A stretch of 64,000 bases of DNA from Candidatus Micrarchaeota archaeon CG1_02_47_40 (GTDB lineage: Archaea > Micrarchaeota > Micrarchaeia > Anstonellales > CG1-02-47-40), in assembly GCA_001871475.1 (NCBI GenBank), contig MNVE01000002.1, positions 124,001 through 188,000 of the forward strand. The letters run 5' to 3'. This document shows positions 35,739 through 45,139 of the stretch, in pieces; position 1 is the first letter of the stretch; the number at the start of each line of letters is the position of its first letter. The translations under genes and the position numbers were made by a program. The notes beneath the pieces were generated by a model. That model ran no database searches, was not told the origin of the DNA, and saw only the letters and a list, made by a program, of their open reading frames with translations.

Positions 35739-36395
35739 ATGGAAAAGATTTTTGAAAATGTGTTTTTAGTGCAGGGAAAGATTGCCACCAAAAACTTAGC
35801 GGAAGGAAGCAAGGTATATGGGGAGAGGCTTGTAAGGGAAAGGGAAGGGGAATACCGGATTTGGGATTTGTACAGAAGCAAGCTTGCGGCGGCAATAAGG
35901 AAAGGGTTGAAAGAGCTGCCAATAAAAGAAGGGAGCAGGGTGCTTTATCTGGGTGCGGCAAGCGGCACAACCGCATCGCACGTTTCAGACATTGTAGGGG
36001 AGAAGGGAGTCGTTTTCTGCATTGAATTTGCGCAGCGCTCAATAAGGGATTTGATTGGCATATGCGAGAAAAGGAAAAACATGGCGCCTATTCTGGCTGA
36101 CGCAAGAAAGCCGCGGGATTACTCCGATATAGGGCAGGTTGATGTGATATATGAGGATGTGGCGCAGCCAAATCAGGATGAAATTCTTCTTGCAAATGCA
36201 AAGGCTTTTCTCAAAAAAGGCGGGTTTGCGATGATTGCGATAAAGTCGCAGAGCATTGACGTTACCGCCGCGCCAAAGAAAATGTACGAGCAGGTGAAAG
36301 TTAATTTACAGGGGGATTTCGAAATCCTGCAGGAGATAGAGCTTTCCCCCTTTGACAAGGACCATCTTTTCCTTCTTTTAAGGAAAAAGGATTAG
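35739..36395 (+). CDS. flpA: Fibrillarin-like rRNA/tRNA 2'-O-methyltransferase
   Basis: EYRIWDLYRSKLAAAI, VLYLGAASGTTASHVSDIVG, DVIYEDVAQPNQDEILLANA. Confidence 0.93.
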   Translation: MEKIFENVFLVQGKIATKNLAEGSKVYGERLVREREGEYRIWDLYRSKLAAAIRKGLKELPIKEGSRVLYLGAASGTTASHVSDIVGEKGVVFCIEFAQRSIRDLIGICEKRKNMAPILADARKPRDYSDIGQVDVIYEDVAQPNQDEILLANAKAFLKKGGFAMIAIKSQSIDVTAAPKKMYEQVKVNLQGDFEILQEIELSPFDKDHLFLLLRKKD

Positions 36396-37171
36396 AATGG
36401 CGGATTGGAGCGGTAAGAAACCCCTTTCACCCCCTCTCCAAACTCCTTTAAGAGAATTTTGTGCACTCCGCTTCCATACTGCATTGCTTTTTTCGGGCGG
36501 GTGTAAGCTGTTTTTGGCACTCCAAGGAGTTTTGCCGCCTCCCTTAAGAGGGGTTTTTTGTTTTTTCTGCTTCCAAGGCGTGCGGAAAGAGGCAGCGAGA
36601 GGGCAAAGGAGGAAAGGGGCTGATAAAGGAAAGGGTAGAGTGTAGAAATTCCAAACTCTCCTGCAACCGCATCCAATCTTTTGCAGTCCCTTTCCTTAAG
36701 CGTTTCAACTTCCCACGAGAGTATTTTCTGCAAATCCATTCCCTCTTCCAGATACTCAAAATAGCGTCCGTACCCTATGAACACTTCTTCCGCTCCGCTT
36801 CCAAGCATAATGGTTTCAAAACCGCGCTCGCGCGCCTTTTCGCAGACAAAATAAAGAGGCACCATCAGCTCCACTTTCAGCAGTTCCCCCGGCATTATCT
36901 TTTTGCATTTCTCATATGTGGAAAGTATTTGCTCTTTATCCATGATTACGGTTTCATGGGGCAAACCCATTTCTCCTGCTACTTCCCTTGCCGCTTTCAC
37001 ATCAGCGCTTTTTTCCGTTCCCGCAGTAATGAGCAAAACCTCCGCTTTCTGTGAGGCGATTTTCGCGAGTGTGGCGCTGTCAAGCCCGCCTGAAAAGGGA
37101 ACCGCAACCTTCTTTGGGAGGTTTGCATAAACCGCTTCCTTGAGCAATTCTGCAATTTTTTGTGCGTGCAT
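36392..37171 (-). CDS. Asparagine-synthase-like PP-loop ATPase
   Basis: KKVAVPFSGGLDSATLAKIA PP-loop; GSGAEEVFIGYGRY. The upstream 40 aa of the track ORF are tRNA-Arg sequence, so ATG at 37171 is used. Confidence 0.8.
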   Translation of the reverse strand: MHAQKIAELLKEAVYANLPKKVAVPFSGGLDSATLAKIASQKAEVLLITAGTEKSADVKAAREVAGEMGLPHETVIMDKEQILSTYEKCKKIMPGELLKVELMVPLYFVCEKARERGFETIMLGSGAEEVFIGYGRYFEYLEEGMDLQKILSWEVETLKERDCKRLDAVAGEFGISTLYPFLYQPLSSFALSLPLSARLGSRKNKKPLLREAAKLLGVPKTAYTRPKKAMQYGSGVHKILLKEFGEGVKGVSYRSNPPF

Positions 37172-37193
37172 AGTACTCCTCAAAAACAAAAAG

Positions 37194-37398
37194 CGGGCCC
37201 GGTGAGATTTGAACTCACGACCTTCACCTTTCTTCACAAACTCCTTTGCAAATAGCAGGACCGAAGATTTCATTTCAAAAGTTTCAACCATTCTCTTTTT
37301 CTTTTGGAGTGAAACCCTCAGAACCTTTTCTTTTTTCCAAAAAGAAAAGGTTATATGGGTAGGAGAGTGCCGCTCTATCCAAGCTGAGCTACGAGCCC
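37194..37398 (-). tRNA. tRNA-Arg(CCU) with ~130-nt intron (37230-37359) at 37/38
   Basis: Acceptor GGGCTCG/CGGGCCC, D-stem GCTC/GAGC, T-arm GTGAG TTCAAAT CTCAC; anticodon loop CTCCTA|...; the anticodon stem GCACT/GGTGA has one G-A mismatch and one T-G wobble. Confidence 0.8.
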
Positions 37399-37436
37399 TT
37401 ACGATATTTATTGAAGAAACTATTTAAAAAGGTAAA

Positions 37437-38045
37437 ATGGCAAGTCTGTATATGCCAGAACCAAAGGAAGTTGCACCTTATCTTTTTTACATGGCTTTCA
37501 TGCTCCTCTTCTGCTCCCTTATCTTTGCAATTCCTCTCCTGCAGATGCAAAAAACCCCTCTTTCCGGCTACGCATACTCTGCATTTTCATACACGTGCCA
37601 TCAGCTCAACGCGCGCTCCCTGTGCATATTTGAAAGAGGAGGGAATTTTGCCCTTGAGGACTGCGCGAATGAGGGAGAGAATGGCATTCACGCAATACAT
37701 GAGCGAACTGCCGAAGTTGAAAAAAACGGAGAAATCGGCTACAAACTCCCGGTATGCGCGCGTGACATAGGGATTTATTTCGGAATGCTTCTTGGCGGGT
37801 TTCTGCTGCCCTTCCTTTTGGGAGTAAAGCGCACCGAAATACCAAACAAGTGGCTTTTTGTAATTGCACTCATCCCTATGGCGCTTGACGGGGGCACCCA
37901 ATTAATCGGCTTGAGGGAAAGCACCAACTTTCTGCGCATAATCACCGGCGCAATAGTAGGAGTAGCAATGCCTTTTTATATTATCCCGATTTTAAACGAA
38001 TTGACTGGTGGGTTATTTGCAAATAAGAGAGGTTCTTCCAAGTGA
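37437..38045 (+). CDS. DUF2085-like membrane protein
   Basis: YTCHQLNARSLCIF...LPVCARDIGIYFGMLLGGFLLPF...MALDGGTQLIGLRESTN. Confidence 0.75.
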   Translation: MASLYMPEPKEVAPYLFYMAFMLLFCSLIFAIPLLQMQKTPLSGYAYSAFSYTCHQLNARSLCIFERGGNFALEDCANEGENGIHAIHERTAEVEKNGEIGYKLPVCARDIGIYFGMLLGGFLLPFLLGVKRTEIPNKWLFVIALIPMALDGGTQLIGLRESTNFLRIITGAIVGVAMPFYIIPILNELTGGLFANKRGSSK

Positions 38046-38827
38046 AATGCTACAAGCACCATGAAGAAGAGGCGGTTGGAATTTGCACCAACTGCGGCAA
38101 GGCAATCTGCCTAAACTGCACAAGGGAGAAAATGGGAAAATTGGTTTGCTTCAGGTGCGCAAACAAGGTGGATTACGAGGGTTTCAAATCAGACAGGCTG
38201 GTGAGCAAGGAGCTTTTATATGAATTTCGCAAATGGGAAGAGCTTCACAAGGATGAGGGGAAGGGAAGATATGCGGGAGAAAAAAGATTCGGTCCAAACG
38301 AATTTTTAGGCGGGCTTTCGACTTTAATGAAACTGGTTTTTCCCCACGACCCCCGGCTGCCGGTAATGAAAGAGCACGGAGTGGATATGATAATGCCCAT
38401 ACTCCTTGGCGGGCTTGTGGCGGGCGTGCTTGCAAGCGTGCCTGTAATCAACCTCCTCTTCTTCCTGACCGTTCCCATAGGTGCTGCGGCGGCAATCGCC
38501 TTCCTGCGCCTTGAGGGGTATTTCCAGTACCGCATAAGCGAGGCAGAGGGGCTGAAGGTGGGAATTCTTTCAGGAATAGCTGCCGCAATCGTATCCATTT
38601 TCATCGCAGCCACCTTTGCCACCTTCTTTGCCGAGAACACATTTCTGATTCTCAACGGCACTTTCCCGAACATTCCGACGCAGGAGATGGAGGGGATGAT
38701 GAAAATAGTCGGGCTGAACAGGCATCTTTCTCTTGACGGCATAATTGAAATGTTCAGCATTAATCTGGTGCTCTTCTCATTCTTCGGGGGAGCGGGAGGG
38801 CTTTTCTTTGCGGAGAAGATGAAATAA
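38042..38827 (+). CDS. B-box zinc-finger plus multi-TM (Yip1-like) protein
   Basis: CYKHHEEEAVGICTNCGKAICLNCTREKMGKLVCFRC then TM segments. Confidence 0.7.
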   Translation: MKCYKHHEEEAVGICTNCGKAICLNCTREKMGKLVCFRCANKVDYEGFKSDRLVSKELLYEFRKWEELHKDEGKGRYAGEKRFGPNEFLGGLSTLMKLVFPHDPRLPVMKEHGVDMIMPILLGGLVAGVLASVPVINLLFFLTVPIGAAAAIAFLRLEGYFQYRISEAEGLKVGILSGIAAAIVSIFIAATFATFFAENTFLILNGTFPNIPTQEMEGMMKIVGLNRHLSLDGIIEMFSINLVLFSFFGGAGGLFFAEKMK

Positions 38828-38948
38828 ACCGATATGCACTATGCTTTTCATAATATATAAATAACTTTTTATTTCATTTATCTGATTAAGGAAAGGTAAG
38901 AAAGGTTTATATACCTCCTCCTCCAAATTCTACACGGGAGGTTGTTCT

Positions 38949-40718
38949 ATGACTGACACCAAACTTCAAAAATGGGCTGAAACGCGCTACGCATATCTAT
39001 GGGACGCTTTCAAAAACAACTCCTTCTCTTTTGAGGCGGCGCTCAAACTCTTAAGCGATAAGGAGGGTGACAGCAAAGACAAGGCGCTTGTCCTTTTTTC
39101 CGAACTGCGAAAAGTCGGTCTTGTTGTTTCAGAGTTTGACTCCAGCGACTCCAGAAAGAGAGTATATACTCTAAAAAGCAAAGCAGACGTGATTAAGGAA
39201 ATGAAAGAGCAGGCATACCCGCAGAAGGAAACCTTAAACAGGGGAGAGCTTGAAGGCATACTAAAGAAAGCCGCCGACCTCATACGCACAAGCGTTGATT
39301 ACAAGTTCATTCTGATAATGCTCTTCTTGAAACGCATAAGCGACAGGTGGCAGCACGAATATGAGAAAGAATATAAAAAAGCCCTTGAGGACGGTTTAAG
39401 CGAAAAGGATGCGCGGGCAGAAGCCAAAAACCCCGCATACCATTCCTTTGACCTTCCGGAAGAATACACATGGGATAATATAAGAAAAGACGTGGCGCAG
39501 CTTCCTGAAAAGTTTTCCTCCGCGCTGAAAACACTTGCGGAAAGAAACCCCGACCTTAAGGATATACTTGATAATACTGATTTCACCCAATTCACTTCAA
39601 ACCGCGAGAATGCAGAAATTTTGCGCCAGCTCGTTGAGCTTTTCAGCGAAAAAAATCTTCATGGCGTTTCTCCTGACATTCTTGGCGATGCCTACGAGTG
39701 GATACTGCGCTATTTCGCTCCCTCAAAGGCAAAGGAAGGGGAGATTTACACCCCCCGCGAGGTAATAAAACTCCTTGTAAAAATGCTTGACCCAAAACCT
39801 GGCGAGAGTGTGTATGACCCTGCTGCCGGCTCTGCGGGAATGCTCATACTTTCTTATGAACATGTAAAAAAGAATCACCCAGGAAAAGAAACAAGGCTCT
39901 TTCTTTATGGGCAGGAGCGAAACACCAAAACCCTTGCGCTTGGGAAAATGAATATGTTCATACATGATATTCGAGATTGCAGGCTTGAGGGAGGGGATAC
40001 TCTTCTCTACCCGAAGCTAAAGGAAGGAGAGGGGATAAAAAAGTTTGACTCGGTTATTGCAAATCCTCCCTGGAATCAGGATGGTTTTGGGGAGGAAGTG
40101 CTCAAAAAGGCAGAATACTGGGAGAGCCGCTTTTCCTTAGGCTTTCCACCCCAACAGTCTGCGGATTGGGCATGGATTCAGCATATGCTTGCTTCTGCAA
40201 ATGAAGAAAAAGGCAGAATTGGAGTTATAATTGACAACGGCTGTCTCTTTAGAGGCGGAAAGGAAGGGGCGATAAGGCGCAAAGCGATTAAATGGCTTGA
40301 GTGTGTCATCCTTCTTCCGGAGAAACTATTCTACAATACTGGCGCTCCCGGCGCAGTGCTGATTTTCAGGAAGAAGAAAATACAAAGGAGAGAGGAGAAG
40401 ATACTCATAATAAATGCCTCTTTGGAATTTGAAAAGCACCCTGATGTGCGCAAATTAAACCGCCTTGGGGAGGCAAACATAATAAAAATTACTAATGCAT
40501 ACCGCGAATTTTCAGAGGAAGAGGGCTTTTCGCGCATTATTTCACGCGAGGAGCTTCAGAAGAATGATTTCAGCCTAAACGTTACCCTTTACGTTTCTCC
40601 CCAAGAGGAGCAGGAGGAAATTGACATTGAGAAGGAATGGGCTGAATTGAAGGAGCTTGAAGGGCAGTTAGGCGAAACAGAAGGGAAGATTGCCAAGCAT
40701 TTGAGGGAGATAAAATGA
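38949..40718 (+). CDS. hsdM: Type I R-M methyltransferase subunit HsdM with N-terminal wHTH-like extension
   Basis: GEIYTPREVIKLLVKMLDPKPGESVYDPAAGSAGMLI; SVIANPPWNQDGFG (NPPW). Confidence 0.95.
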   Translation: MTDTKLQKWAETRYAYLWDAFKNNSFSFEAALKLLSDKEGDSKDKALVLFSELRKVGLVVSEFDSSDSRKRVYTLKSKADVIKEMKEQAYPQKETLNRGELEGILKKAADLIRTSVDYKFILIMLFLKRISDRWQHEYEKEYKKALEDGLSEKDARAEAKNPAYHSFDLPEEYTWDNIRKDVAQLPEKFSSALKTLAERNPDLKDILDNTDFTQFTSNRENAEILRQLVELFSEKNLHGVSPDILGDAYEWILRYFAPSKAKEGEIYTPREVIKLLVKMLDPKPGESVYDPAAGSAGMLILSYEHVKKNHPGKETRLFLYGQERNTKTLALGKMNMFIHDIRDCRLEGGDTLLYPKLKEGEGIKKFDSVIANPPWNQDGFGEEVLKKAEYWESRFSLGFPPQQSADWAWIQHMLASANEEKGRIGVIIDNGCLFRGGKEGAIRRKAIKWLECVILLPEKLFYNTGAPGAVLIFRKKKIQRREEKILIINASLEFEKHPDVRKLNRLGEANIIKITNAYREFSEEEGFSRIISREELQKNDFSLNVTLYVSPQEEQEEIDIEKEWAELKELEGQLGETEGKIAKHLREIK

Positions 40719-42055
40719 AGCTGTCAGAAAGCGAAAAGCTGGAGCTGAAAAAATCCACCTCCGAACTAAAGGAAGGGATTATCTCAATAGCCTCAATTCT
40801 GAATAAGCACGGCTCCGGCGAGCTTTACTTTGGAATAAATGATAAGGGAGTTGTTTTTGGGCAGCCAGCCGGCAGTAAGACGCTTCGCGAGGTTTCCCAT
40901 ATCATTTCCGAGAACATCGAGCCAAAAATATATCCGAAAGTGGAAGAGCGGAAAATTGAGGGCAAAACCTGCATTTATGCCTCTTTCAGCGGCGAATCCG
41001 CCCCGTATTTTGCCTATGGCAGGGCATATATGCGCGTTGGGGATGAAGACAGGCAGATTTCAGCGCGGGAGCTTGAAGCGCTTTTTATAAAGAAGAATAA
41101 GGAAGCCCTGCGCTGGGACAATAAAATCTGCAAAAATGCCTCTTATGCGGACATTTCTTCCTCAAAACTGCGCGTTTTCTTGAAAAAAGCCAATCTTGCA
41201 TTTGATTCGCCTGAAAACTCCCTTAAAAAACTCAATTTAACCCAAGACGGAAAACTTCTGAATTCCGCGATTTTGTTCTTTGGCAAACGCCCGCAGAAAT
41301 TCCTTGCGAATGCCCGCCTTCGCTGTGCGGTGTTTGCAGGAAGCGGAACTGCGGAAATAATAGACCGCCAGGAGTATGAGGGAGAAGTTTTTTACCTTAT
41401 TGAGTCGGCGCAGAAGTATATACTGAAAAATATACACATGGGGATGCGGGTTGAGGGGCTTGAAAGGATAGATGTGCCTGAAATAGACATGGAGGCTGTA
41501 AGGGAGGCAGTCATAAACGCCTTCTGCCACCGCGACTATAACCTTTATGATTCGGTGAATATTGCGATTTTTGCCGATAGGGTGGAAATACGAAGCCCCG
41601 GACTGCTTTATGGAGGGCTTACAATAGAGCGCATTCTCAAAGAGAGGGTTTCGGAAAGGAGGAATGAGCTTATCGCAGAACTTCTCCACCGCGTTCATTT
41701 CATAGAGCGCTGGGGCAGGGGAGTGGAGCTTATTCTTTCAAAGGAGCCTTCAGCCTCTTTTAAGGAGGTCGGGAGGCAGTTCATAAGCGTTTTCCCGCGA
41801 ACCCCCAAAGCTGCCCCCCAGAAAAGGGTGACTGAAAAGGTCACTGTAAAAGTCCCAGAAAAGGTCACTGTAAATCAGTCAGCAATCCTTAAGGCGATTG
41901 CAACAGATTCCGCAATAACCTCAAAAAGGTTAGCCGGACTTGTAGGCATATCAGAGAGAAAAATAAAGGAGAATATCAGAAAGCTCAAGGAGAAGGGATT
42001 GCTTAAGCGCGTTGGGGCGGATAAGGGAGGATATTGGGAAGCGAAGGAAAGGTAA
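40715..42055 (+). CDS. AlbA_2/Schlafen-like ATP-binding + HTH protein (COG2865-type)
   Basis: ELKKSTSELKEGIISIASILNKHGSGELYFGINDKGVVFG; INAFCHRDY; EKVTVKVPEKVTVNQ linker and C-terminal HTH; 4-bp overlap with hsdM. Confidence 0.85.
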   Translation: MKLSESEKLELKKSTSELKEGIISIASILNKHGSGELYFGINDKGVVFGQPAGSKTLREVSHIISENIEPKIYPKVEERKIEGKTCIYASFSGESAPYFAYGRAYMRVGDEDRQISARELEALFIKKNKEALRWDNKICKNASYADISSSKLRVFLKKANLAFDSPENSLKKLNLTQDGKLLNSAILFFGKRPQKFLANARLRCAVFAGSGTAEIIDRQEYEGEVFYLIESAQKYILKNIHMGMRVEGLERIDVPEIDMEAVREAVINAFCHRDYNLYDSVNIAIFADRVEIRSPGLLYGGLTIERILKERVSERRNELIAELLHRVHFIERWGRGVELILSKEPSASFKEVGRQFISVFPRTPKAAPQKRVTEKVTVKVPEKVTVNQSAILKAIATDSAITSKRLAGLVGISERKIKENIRKLKEKGLLKRVGADKGGYWEAKER

Positions 42056-42080
42056 GTTAAACATAATATAGGTGATTAAT

Positions 42081-42710
42081 ATGGGACAAGAAATAGAAAT
42101 TGCAGCAGTAATTATCTCTGTATTTGCTTTAATCATTTCAATAACAAAAGACTTCATCATGCCCGCAATTTTCAAACCTAAATTAATATTGAATGCAGAA
42201 AATGATGAAGAATGTGTACATGAAGCCAGTTGGTATCCGCAAAAGAAGGTCAAATTAAAAGAAACATTTGAATTTAACCCCAAATTCGGAAAAAAACAGA
42301 GGTGGCTTAGATTTCGTTTAAATAATAGGCAAGGATTTTTCTCAAGAACAGCAGAAAATTGTTATGTTAAAATGTTAGAAATACGAAACAGTAAAAACCA
42401 ACCGGTTCAGCCATTCAATATGATTTATCTGGGCTTGTTTTCTCCAGCAGTTTGGAAGAATAATTTAGCCAAAGGAGAATACCAAATGATAAATCTGGTT
42501 TATGAAACGCAAAAAGAGAGAGTACTAAATTTAGTGCCAGTTGGTCCGCTCGGATTACCCCTCTCTCTTTTGGAACGTAAAAATGAAAAATTATGCCCCG
42601 ATGTTTATACATTAAAAATTGGTGTTTATGGAGATAATTTTGAACCAACTTTCAAAGAGTTCAAAGTTGAACTGACCAAAAAATTCGGAGAATTAAAGTT
42701 CGTAGAGTGA
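42081..42710 (+). CDS. Single-TM hypothetical protein inside the type I R-M locus
   Basis: N-terminal TM IAAVIISVFALIISITKDFIM then a soluble domain; overlaps the in-frame upstream part of the hsdS ORF. Confidence 0.6.
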   Translation: MGQEIEIAAVIISVFALIISITKDFIMPAIFKPKLILNAENDEECVHEASWYPQKKVKLKETFEFNPKFGKKQRWLRFRLNNRQGFFSRTAENCYVKMLEIRNSKNQPVQPFNMIYLGLFSPAVWKNNLAKGEYQMINLVYETQKERVLNLVPVGPLGLPLSLLERKNEKLCPDVYTLKIGVYGDNFEPTFKEFKVELTKKFGELKFVE

Positions 42711-42715
42711 TTTTT

Positions 42716-43960
42716 ATGAAAAGTCAGATTTACAAAGACACTGAACTCGGAAGACTGCCGAAGGAGTGGGAGGTTGCAAAATTCGCGGATAATTTTGAGT
42801 ATGCTAAAGGAAAGAAGCCGAATGAAGTAGCTGATGAAAGAAAAAGTAACTTTCTTCCTTATCTCTCAACAGAATATTTACGGGAGAACATACTAACAAA
42901 ATTTGCAGATTTTAGCGAAGGTGTAGAAGTTGTTGCTGATGGTGAGCTTATCCTGTTATGGGACGGTTCAAATGCTGGAGAAATATTCTATGGAAAAAAG
43001 GGGGTACTCTCCTCAACAATGGTCAAGATAAAACAAAAAACGGACAAATTTCAAACAAATTTCTTATTTTACCTCTTAAAATCAAAACAGGATTATTTAC
43101 AGAGTCAGACTAAAGGAACGGGCATTCCCCACGTATCTGGCAATGTTTTGGATAATCTGTTATTGCCGCTTCCCCCTCTTTCCGAACAGCAGAAAATCTC
43201 CGAAATTCTTTCTACTGTTGATTCTGCCATCCAGAAAACAGATGAAATACTCGCCAAAACAGAGAGGCTCAAAAAAGGAGCGATGCAGAAACTGCTTGCT
43301 AAAGGGATTGGGCATAAGGAGTTTAAAGACACGGAAATAGGAAGACTGCCGAAGGAGTGGGAGGTTGTTAAGCTTGGCAAAATCTCTGAATTAAAAAACG
43401 GAATCAATTTTAGTAAAATTCAAAAAGCGGAAGGCGGTCTCCCGACTATTGACGTTTTGAACATGTATGGAAATAGCATTTATGCTGACCTTTCCTCACT
43501 TTATAGTGTTCAGATAAACCTTGAAAGCAATTCCGATTTCGTTTTAAAAAATGGAGACATCCTTTTTGTAAGGTCATCAATGAAACGCGAGGGTGCGGGA
43601 TGGGCATGCTTGTTCAAAGAGAATGAAAAACGCGTAACCTTTTGCGGTTTTATCATAAGAGCAAGACTAACCACTAATAAGATAATACCCGAATTTATTA
43701 CCTATTTTTTACGAAGCCCTAAGGCAAGAAAAATTATAATCGCAAACGCAGGGCAAGTTGGAATAGCTAACATTAATCAAAACGCGCTATCAAATCTAAA
43801 TGTCCCTCTTCCCCCCCTCCCCGAACAGCAGAAAATCGCCGAGATTTTAAGCACGATTGACGGGAAGCTGGAGCAGGAAAGAAGGAGAAAAGAAAAATTA
43901 GAAAGAGTAAAGAAAGGGCTGATGAATGAATTGCTGACGGGAAGGAAGAGGGTGAGTTAG
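42716..43960 (+). CDS. hsdS: Type I R-M specificity subunit HsdS
   Basis: Two TRD halves each starting GRLPKEWEV and ending LPPLxEQQKIxEILSTxD. Confidence 0.93.
   Translation: MKSQIYKDTELGRLPKEWEVAKFADNFEYAKGKKPNEVADERKSNFLPYLSTEYLRENILTKFADFSEGVEVVADGELILLWDGSNAGEIFYGKKGVLSSTMVKIKQKTDKFQTNFLFYLLKSKQDYLQSQTKGTGIPHVSGNVLDNLLLPLPPLSEQQKISEILSTVDSAIQKTDEILAKTERLKKGAMQKLLAKGIGHKEFKDTEIGRLPKEWEVVKLGKISELKNGINFSKIQKAEGGLPTIDVLNMYGNSIYADLSSLYSVQINLESNSDFVLKNGDILFVRSSMKREGAGWACLFKENEKRVTFCGFIIRARLTTNKIIPEFITYFLRSPKARKIIIANAGQVGIANINQNALSNLNVPLPPLPEQQKIAEILSTIDGKLEQERRRKEKLERVKKGLMNELLTGRKRVS
42749..42776 (+). repeat. 28-bp exact direct repeat in hsdS, copy 1
   Basis: GGAAGACTGCCGAAGGAGTGGGAGGTTG. 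Confidence 0.95.
43340..43367 (+). repeat. 28-bp exact direct repeat in hsdS, copy 2
   Basis: GGAAGACTGCCGAAGGAGTGGGAGGTTG. Confidence 0.95.
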
Positions 43961-43981
43961 ACGGAACAAATACCTGAAGAA

Positions 43982-45139
43982 TTGCTACACACAATTTCAT
44001 CATCAATATTCTCATTGTCTAAGACTATGATTGTTGAAGAACCAAATAAAGAGAATACTTCCCATAAGAGTCCTTATACATCATATCAGCATCAAGAGAA
44101 TAAAGTAATTAGATACAAAGATGACGAAACAGCACAGAATGCGTTTCGCATAATCAGTGATTTGACTGTCAAAATTATTGAAGCTTCATCAAGTCGAATC
44201 TCCGGACGCAAAACCTTCAATTTAGATGCGCGTTATGTTCAGTCTGTAATTGACAACCTAACTGTAAAAACTGCCGTTAACCAACTTTCAGAAGAAGATA
44301 TCAAAAAAGAACTACACAAATTTTTGAATGACTGCATTGAATATAAATTTTTCTTTAGAATACGAGGCATAAGCATGAAAAGTAAAAAGATAAGTTTTGA
44401 TAAGGCGACTTTTTGGGAAGATATAACCGCATTGAAACAGGATTATGATGAGCGGTCTCTCCTCTTTCTTGGAAAAGATGAAGAAGGAATCATTCTTCAA
44501 ATTTCGATATCAGCAAGCAACGACCAAGACGTAGCCTTTCATATGGCGTGCGACTCTGCAAAATTTTATATTGGATGTCTGACCTTCCTGGGGTTCTATA
44601 AATTCTCTGCATTGGATATTGGAGTTAGAATTTCCCTTAATTTTGATTTTCTTCCCTATTCCATACAATATTCATATTTGACCAATGGACAACCACGCGG
44701 AAACTCTTCGGCAAGATACTTCCAGCCGGATTTATTTGGCCTTTATTTGGAAGATTTGCTTGAGGCGGAAACTGTGAAAAAATTTGAGAAGATACTAAAC
44801 TTTGAAGAATCAGACGCTAAAGAAATATTATCTGCAATTTCTTGGTTCCATAAGGCTTTTGTTGATACAGAAAGATACAACACAATACTATTCTTGTGGG
44901 CATCGCTTGAGTCATTGCTCGGCAGAGAGCAATCTAAACATAAAGCAAAGGCAGTGTATAACGAGATATTTGCAAAAGAAGACGGTTCACTCATTGATGA
45001 CGCTTATGAATATCGCAATATGATACATGGGGCAGACCCGCGAAGCTGTTTTATCCCATCACTCTACTGCAAAAGGCTTCAATGGTTTGTCTACAGGCTC
45101 ATAAAAAAGAAAATGGATGATTTTCATGCCTCTAACTGA
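43982..45139 (+). CDS. HEPN (Apea-like) domain protein in the R-M locus
   Basis: C-terminal WFHKAFVDTERYNTILFLWASLESLLG...DAYEYRNMIHGADP (RNxxH-type HEPN signature). Start uncertain (TTG, in frame with the hsdS TAG). Confidence 0.6.
   Translation: MLHTISSSIFSLSKTMIVEEPNKENTSHKSPYTSYQHQENKVIRYKDDETAQNAFRIISDLTVKIIEASSSRISGRKTFNLDARYVQSVIDNLTVKTAVNQLSEEDIKKELHKFLNDCIEYKFFFRIRGISMKSKKISFDKATFWEDITALKQDYDERSLLFLGKDEEGIILQISISASNDQDVAFHMACDSAKFYIGCLTFLGFYKFSALDIGVRISLNFDFLPYSIQYSYLTNGQPRGNSSARYFQPDLFGLYLEDLLEAETVKKFEKILNFEESDAKEILSAISWFHKAFVDTERYNTILFLWASLESLLGREQSKHKAKAVYNEIFAKEDGSLIDDAYEYRNMIHGADPRSCFIPSLYCKRLQWFVYRLIKKKMDDFHASN

Noticed and set aside
37172-37291. N-terminal 40 aa of the 36392..37291 ORF (MVETFEMKSS...GEGREFKSHRA)
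   Set aside because: This stretch is the 3' exon and intron of tRNA-Arg(CCU) read as protein; the real start is most likely ATG at 37171.
41820-41880. Short repeat GAAAAGGTCACTGTAAA in the AlbA_2 gene
   Set aside because: This encodes the common EKVTVK/EKVTVN linker of this family and is not an independent element.
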